A stretch of DNA of 64,000 nt from Bog-532 sp963830385. GTDB taxonomy: Bacteria > Actinomycetota > Actinomycetes > Streptosporangiales > Streptosporangiaceae. Shown piece after piece: positions 61,961 through 64,000 of this stretch. The stretch covers positions 434,001 to 498,000 of the forward strand of contig CAWHMD010000002.1 in assembly GCA_963830385.1 (NCBI GenBank), read 5' to 3'. Positions within the stretch are counted from its first letter, which is position 1. Each line of letters starts with the position of its first letter. The notes under the pieces were generated by a model. It was not told the origin of the DNA. It made no database searches and saw only the letters and a program-made list of their open reading frames with translations. Made by a program: the position numbers and the translations under genes.

Positions 61961-63175
61961 TTGACCGCCCGGGTGCGAGCCGCGACCCGGTCCACCTACC
62001 TGGTGTTCGCGGTGTCCGGGTTCGGCTTCGCCAGCTGGGCGTCGCGTATCCCCCAGGTCAAGGCCCACCTGGGCCTCAGCCCGTCCGAGCTCGGCCTGCT
62101 GCTGCTGGCCATCGCGGCCGGCTCGGTGGCGGCGCTGCCGCTGTCGGGTGCGGTGGTGGCGCGCTGGGGCTCCCGGGCCACCGCGACCGTGATGGCCACA
62201 CTGGCGACGGTCGCCCTGCTCACGGTGGCGTTCGGCTACCTGGCCGGGGTGGCGCCGGTGGCGGCCGGGCTGTTCCTGTTCGGCGTGGCCGCCGGAGTGT
62301 GGGACGTCGCCATGAACGTCCAGGGGGCCGCGGTCGAGCGCCAGCTGGGCCGTTCGGTCATGTCCCGGTTCCACGCCGCCTGGAGCCTCGGCACCGTGGC
62401 CGGGGCGCTGATCGGGGCGATCGCGGTGGCGCTGCACGTCCCGGTCACCGCTCACCTGGCGGTCGCGTCGCTGCTGCAGGGACCGGTGGTATGGGTGGCA
62501 GCCCGTTCGTTCGTACCCGACAGGGCGGGCGAGGCCGAGGAGGCAGACGGAACGGCCGGCGGTGAGACGGCCCGGGGCAGCGCGCTCACCGCCTGGCGGG
62601 AGCCGCGCACGCTGCTGCTGGGGCTCTTCGTGCTGGCGTTCGCGTTCGCCGAGGGCACCGGCAACGACTGGATCAGCGTCTCGGTCATCGAGGACTACAA
62701 GGCGCCCGCCACCCTCGGCACGCTGGCCTTCGCCGTGTTCCTGGCCGCGATGACCGGTGGCCGCTGGTTCGGCACCGCCTTGTTGGACCGCTACGGCCGG
62801 GTTGCGGTCAACCGCGCCCTGGCCGCGCTGGCGGTCGCCGGTCTGGTCCTGTTCATCGTCGGCCCGGCCCTGCCCGCCGCGTTCGCGGGCGCGCTGCTGT
62901 GGGGGGCCGGCACCTCGCTGGGCTTCCCCACCGGCATGAGCGCCGCCGCCGACGACCCGGCCCGGGCCGCCCCCCGCGTCGGCGTCACCGCCTCGATCGG
63001 CTACACGGCCTTCCTGGGCGGCCCGCCCCTGATCGGCTTCCTGGGCGACCACATCGAGATCCGCCAGGCCCTCCTGTGCGTGGTCGTCCTGCTGGCCATA
63101 GCCGCCGCCATCGCCGGAGTCCTGCGCCCGCCCTCGGTCCTGAATGACCAGGGCGAGGATGGCTGGCGTGGCTGA
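61961..63175 (+). CDS. MFS transporter
   Basis: 404 residues with 12 predicted membrane helices. The first helix pair has ASWASRIPQVKAHLGLSPSEL, and the cytoplasmic loop carries the basic MFS motif region (ARWGSRAT). WDVAMNVQGAAVERQLGR and SRFHAAWSLGTVAGALIG match the actinobacterial group related to fucose/inner-membrane YbjJ-like transporters. The TTG at 61961 or the GTG at 61973 could be the start. Substrate is unknown. Confidence 0.85.
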   Translation: MTARVRAATRSTYLVFAVSGFGFASWASRIPQVKAHLGLSPSELGLLLLAIAAGSVAALPLSGAVVARWGSRATATVMATLATVALLTVAFGYLAGVAPVAAGLFLFGVAAGVWDVAMNVQGAAVERQLGRSVMSRFHAAWSLGTVAGALIGAIAVALHVPVTAHLAVASLLQGPVVWVAARSFVPDRAGEAEEADGTAGGETARGSALTAWREPRTLLLGLFVLAFAFAEGTGNDWISVSVIEDYKAPATLGTLAFAVFLAAMTGGRWFGTALLDRYGRVAVNRALAALAVAGLVLFIVGPALPAAFAGALLWGAGTSLGFPTGMSAAADDPARAAPRVGVTASIGYTAFLGGPPLIGFLGDHIEIRQALLCVVVLLAIAAAIAGVLRPPSVLNDQGEDGWRG

Positions 63176-64000
63176 ACGCTTTGTTATCCCCGCTGAGCTG
63201 GCGCGGGCGGCGGCCCAGCAGGGACGCGGCGATTGGCTGGCCGGGCTGCCTGCCCTGGTCGCGCAGGTCGCCGCCGACTGGCAGATCGGGGTGGGTGACC
63301 CCTTTCTTCCTGGCGGCGCGACCGCCTGGGTGGCCCCGGCCCGCGATCATGCTGGCAGAGATCTCGTGCTCAAGGTCTGCTGGCGGCATCCGGAGGCTGC
63401 CCATGAGGCCGACGGCCTCCGGGCGTGGGCCGGATCCGGGGCGATCCGCCTGTACCGGGCCGGCGAGCTGGCGGAGGCGACGGTGCTTCTCCTTGAGCGG
63501 TGCCGGCCGGGGACTTTGTTGCGGTCTTCGCCTGCCCACGAGCATGACGTCGTGGTCGCAGGCCTGCTGCGGCGCCTGTGGATCGAACCCCCGGCCGGCC
63601 ACCGCTTCCGGCCCCTGTCGGATATGTGTGACTACTGGGCCAGCCGGTACGAGCAGCGGAGCCTAGCCGAACGAAGCTGCCTGGAGACACCGCTGGCGGA
63701 GGAAGGCATCCGCCTGCTCCGTGACCTCCCGCGCAGCGGTGGCGATGCCCTGCTCCTGCACACCGATCTGCATGCCGGCAACGTTCTGGCCGCCCAGCGT
63801 GAGCCATGGCTCGCTATCGACCCGAAGCCGTACGCCGGAGATCCCGCCTACGACGTGACCCAGCACATCTTCAACGGGGTGTTCATCGAAGGGGCTGACG
63901 CTGGCGTCCTCGCGTCCCGGATGGCGCGCTTGCTCGACCTGGATCCCGGCCGGATCGTGCGCTGGCTGTTTGCCCGGGCCGTCGAAGCGTCACCGTACTG
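63159..64000 (+). CDS. aminoglycoside/hydroxyurea kinase-like protein, 3' end outside window
   Basis: About 280 residues are visible and the frame is open at the window edge. AWVAPARDHAGRDLVLKVCW holds the ATP-binding Lys, TVLLLERCRPGTLL follows, and LLLHTDLHAGNVLAAQ with AIDPKPYAGDP are the catalytic and metal motifs. This is the APH(6)/hydroxyurea phosphotransferase family. ATG at 63159 overlaps the end of the MFS gene by 17 bases, so the two are co-translated and may work together in resistance or detoxification. Substrate not determinable. Confidence 0.85.
   Translation, partial: MAGVAERFVIPAELARAAAQQGRGDWLAGLPALVAQVAADWQIGVGDPFLPGGATAWVAPARDHAGRDLVLKVCWRHPEAAHEADGLRAWAGSGAIRLYRAGELAEATVLLLERCRPGTLLRSSPAHEHDVVVAGLLRRLWIEPPAGHRFRPLSDMCDYWASRYEQRSLAERSCLETPLAEEGIRLLRDLPRSGGDALLLHTDLHAGNVLAAQREPWLAIDPKPYAGDPAYDVTQHIFNGVFIEGADAGVLASRMARLLDLDPGRIVRWLFARAVEASPY

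Overview
The window is chromosomal DNA from a very high G+C Gram-positive bacterium, almost certainly a soil actinomycete near Streptosporangiales/Streptomycetales. The evidence is codons ending in G or C nearly everywhere, GTG and ATG starts behind AGGAGG-type ribosome sites, ATGA/GTGA gene overlaps, and the actinobacterial gene order dapB–M16 peptidase–pnp–rpsO–ribF–truB–rbfA–DUF503–infB–ylxR–nusA–rimP. I saw no tRNA, rRNA, CRISPR array, insertion sequence or prophage.

Layout. 0-5 kb: end of an unknown gene, then an aromatic-acid unit (pobA plus a benzaldehyde-type dehydrogenase, divergent from an IclR/PcaR-type regulator), upp and a decayed nucleotidyltransferase gene. 5.0-5.8 kb: a gene-free stretch with two palindromic elements. 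5.8-18.9 kb: one long minus-strand housekeeping block for lysine biosynthesis, RNA turnover, ribosome maturation and translation initiation. 19-27.9 kb: a DUF4439 pair, a HelD-like helicase, a lectin-domain membrane protein, ROK and MarR regulators, a GNAT protein and a secreted peptidase. 28-33.3 kb: a sugar ABC transporter opposite a DeoR regulator. 33.4-37.1 kb: the MEP-pathway/site-2-protease cluster ispG–rseP–dxr, with dxr frameshifted as assembled. 37-40.7 kb: a solute-binding lipoprotein, pterin dehydratase, gcvT-gcvH and a DUF3618 protein. 40.8-44.9 kb: a second sugar ABC transporter with a divergent LacI repressor and two matching operators. 44.9-45.6 kb: a gene-free stretch with two more stem-loops.

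46.2-59.1 kb is the most interesting part: a complete aerobic carbon monoxide dehydrogenase locus. coxM-coxS-coxL encode a form I enzyme, since CoxL carries the AYRCSFR active-site signature of true CO dehydrogenase. They are followed by an XdhC/CoxF-like maturation protein fused to a YHS metal-binding domain, by coxG, and by five consecutive tiny single-pass membrane proteins with a 40-codon ORF among them. A proton antiporter and a secreted metallopeptidase come next. A convergent operon then carries coxD (MoxR AAA+) and coxE (VWA), led by a small His/Cys/Met-rich protein and ending with two small uncharacterised proteins. I infer that CoxD, CoxE and the XdhC protein mature the Mo-Cu centre, with copper handling possibly aided by the YHS and His-rich proteins. 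CoxG and the small membrane proteins may connect the enzyme to the membrane and quinone pool.

59.2-64 kb: a serine hydrolase, arginine deiminase, an MFS transporter and an aminoglycoside-kinase-like gene cut by the window edge. Three otherwise good genes (the lipoprotein at 19.0 kb, dxr, and the metallopeptidase at 55.3 kb) carry single-base frameshifts in G/C-rich stretches. Because dxr should be essential here, residual assembly errors are a serious alternative to real mutations.
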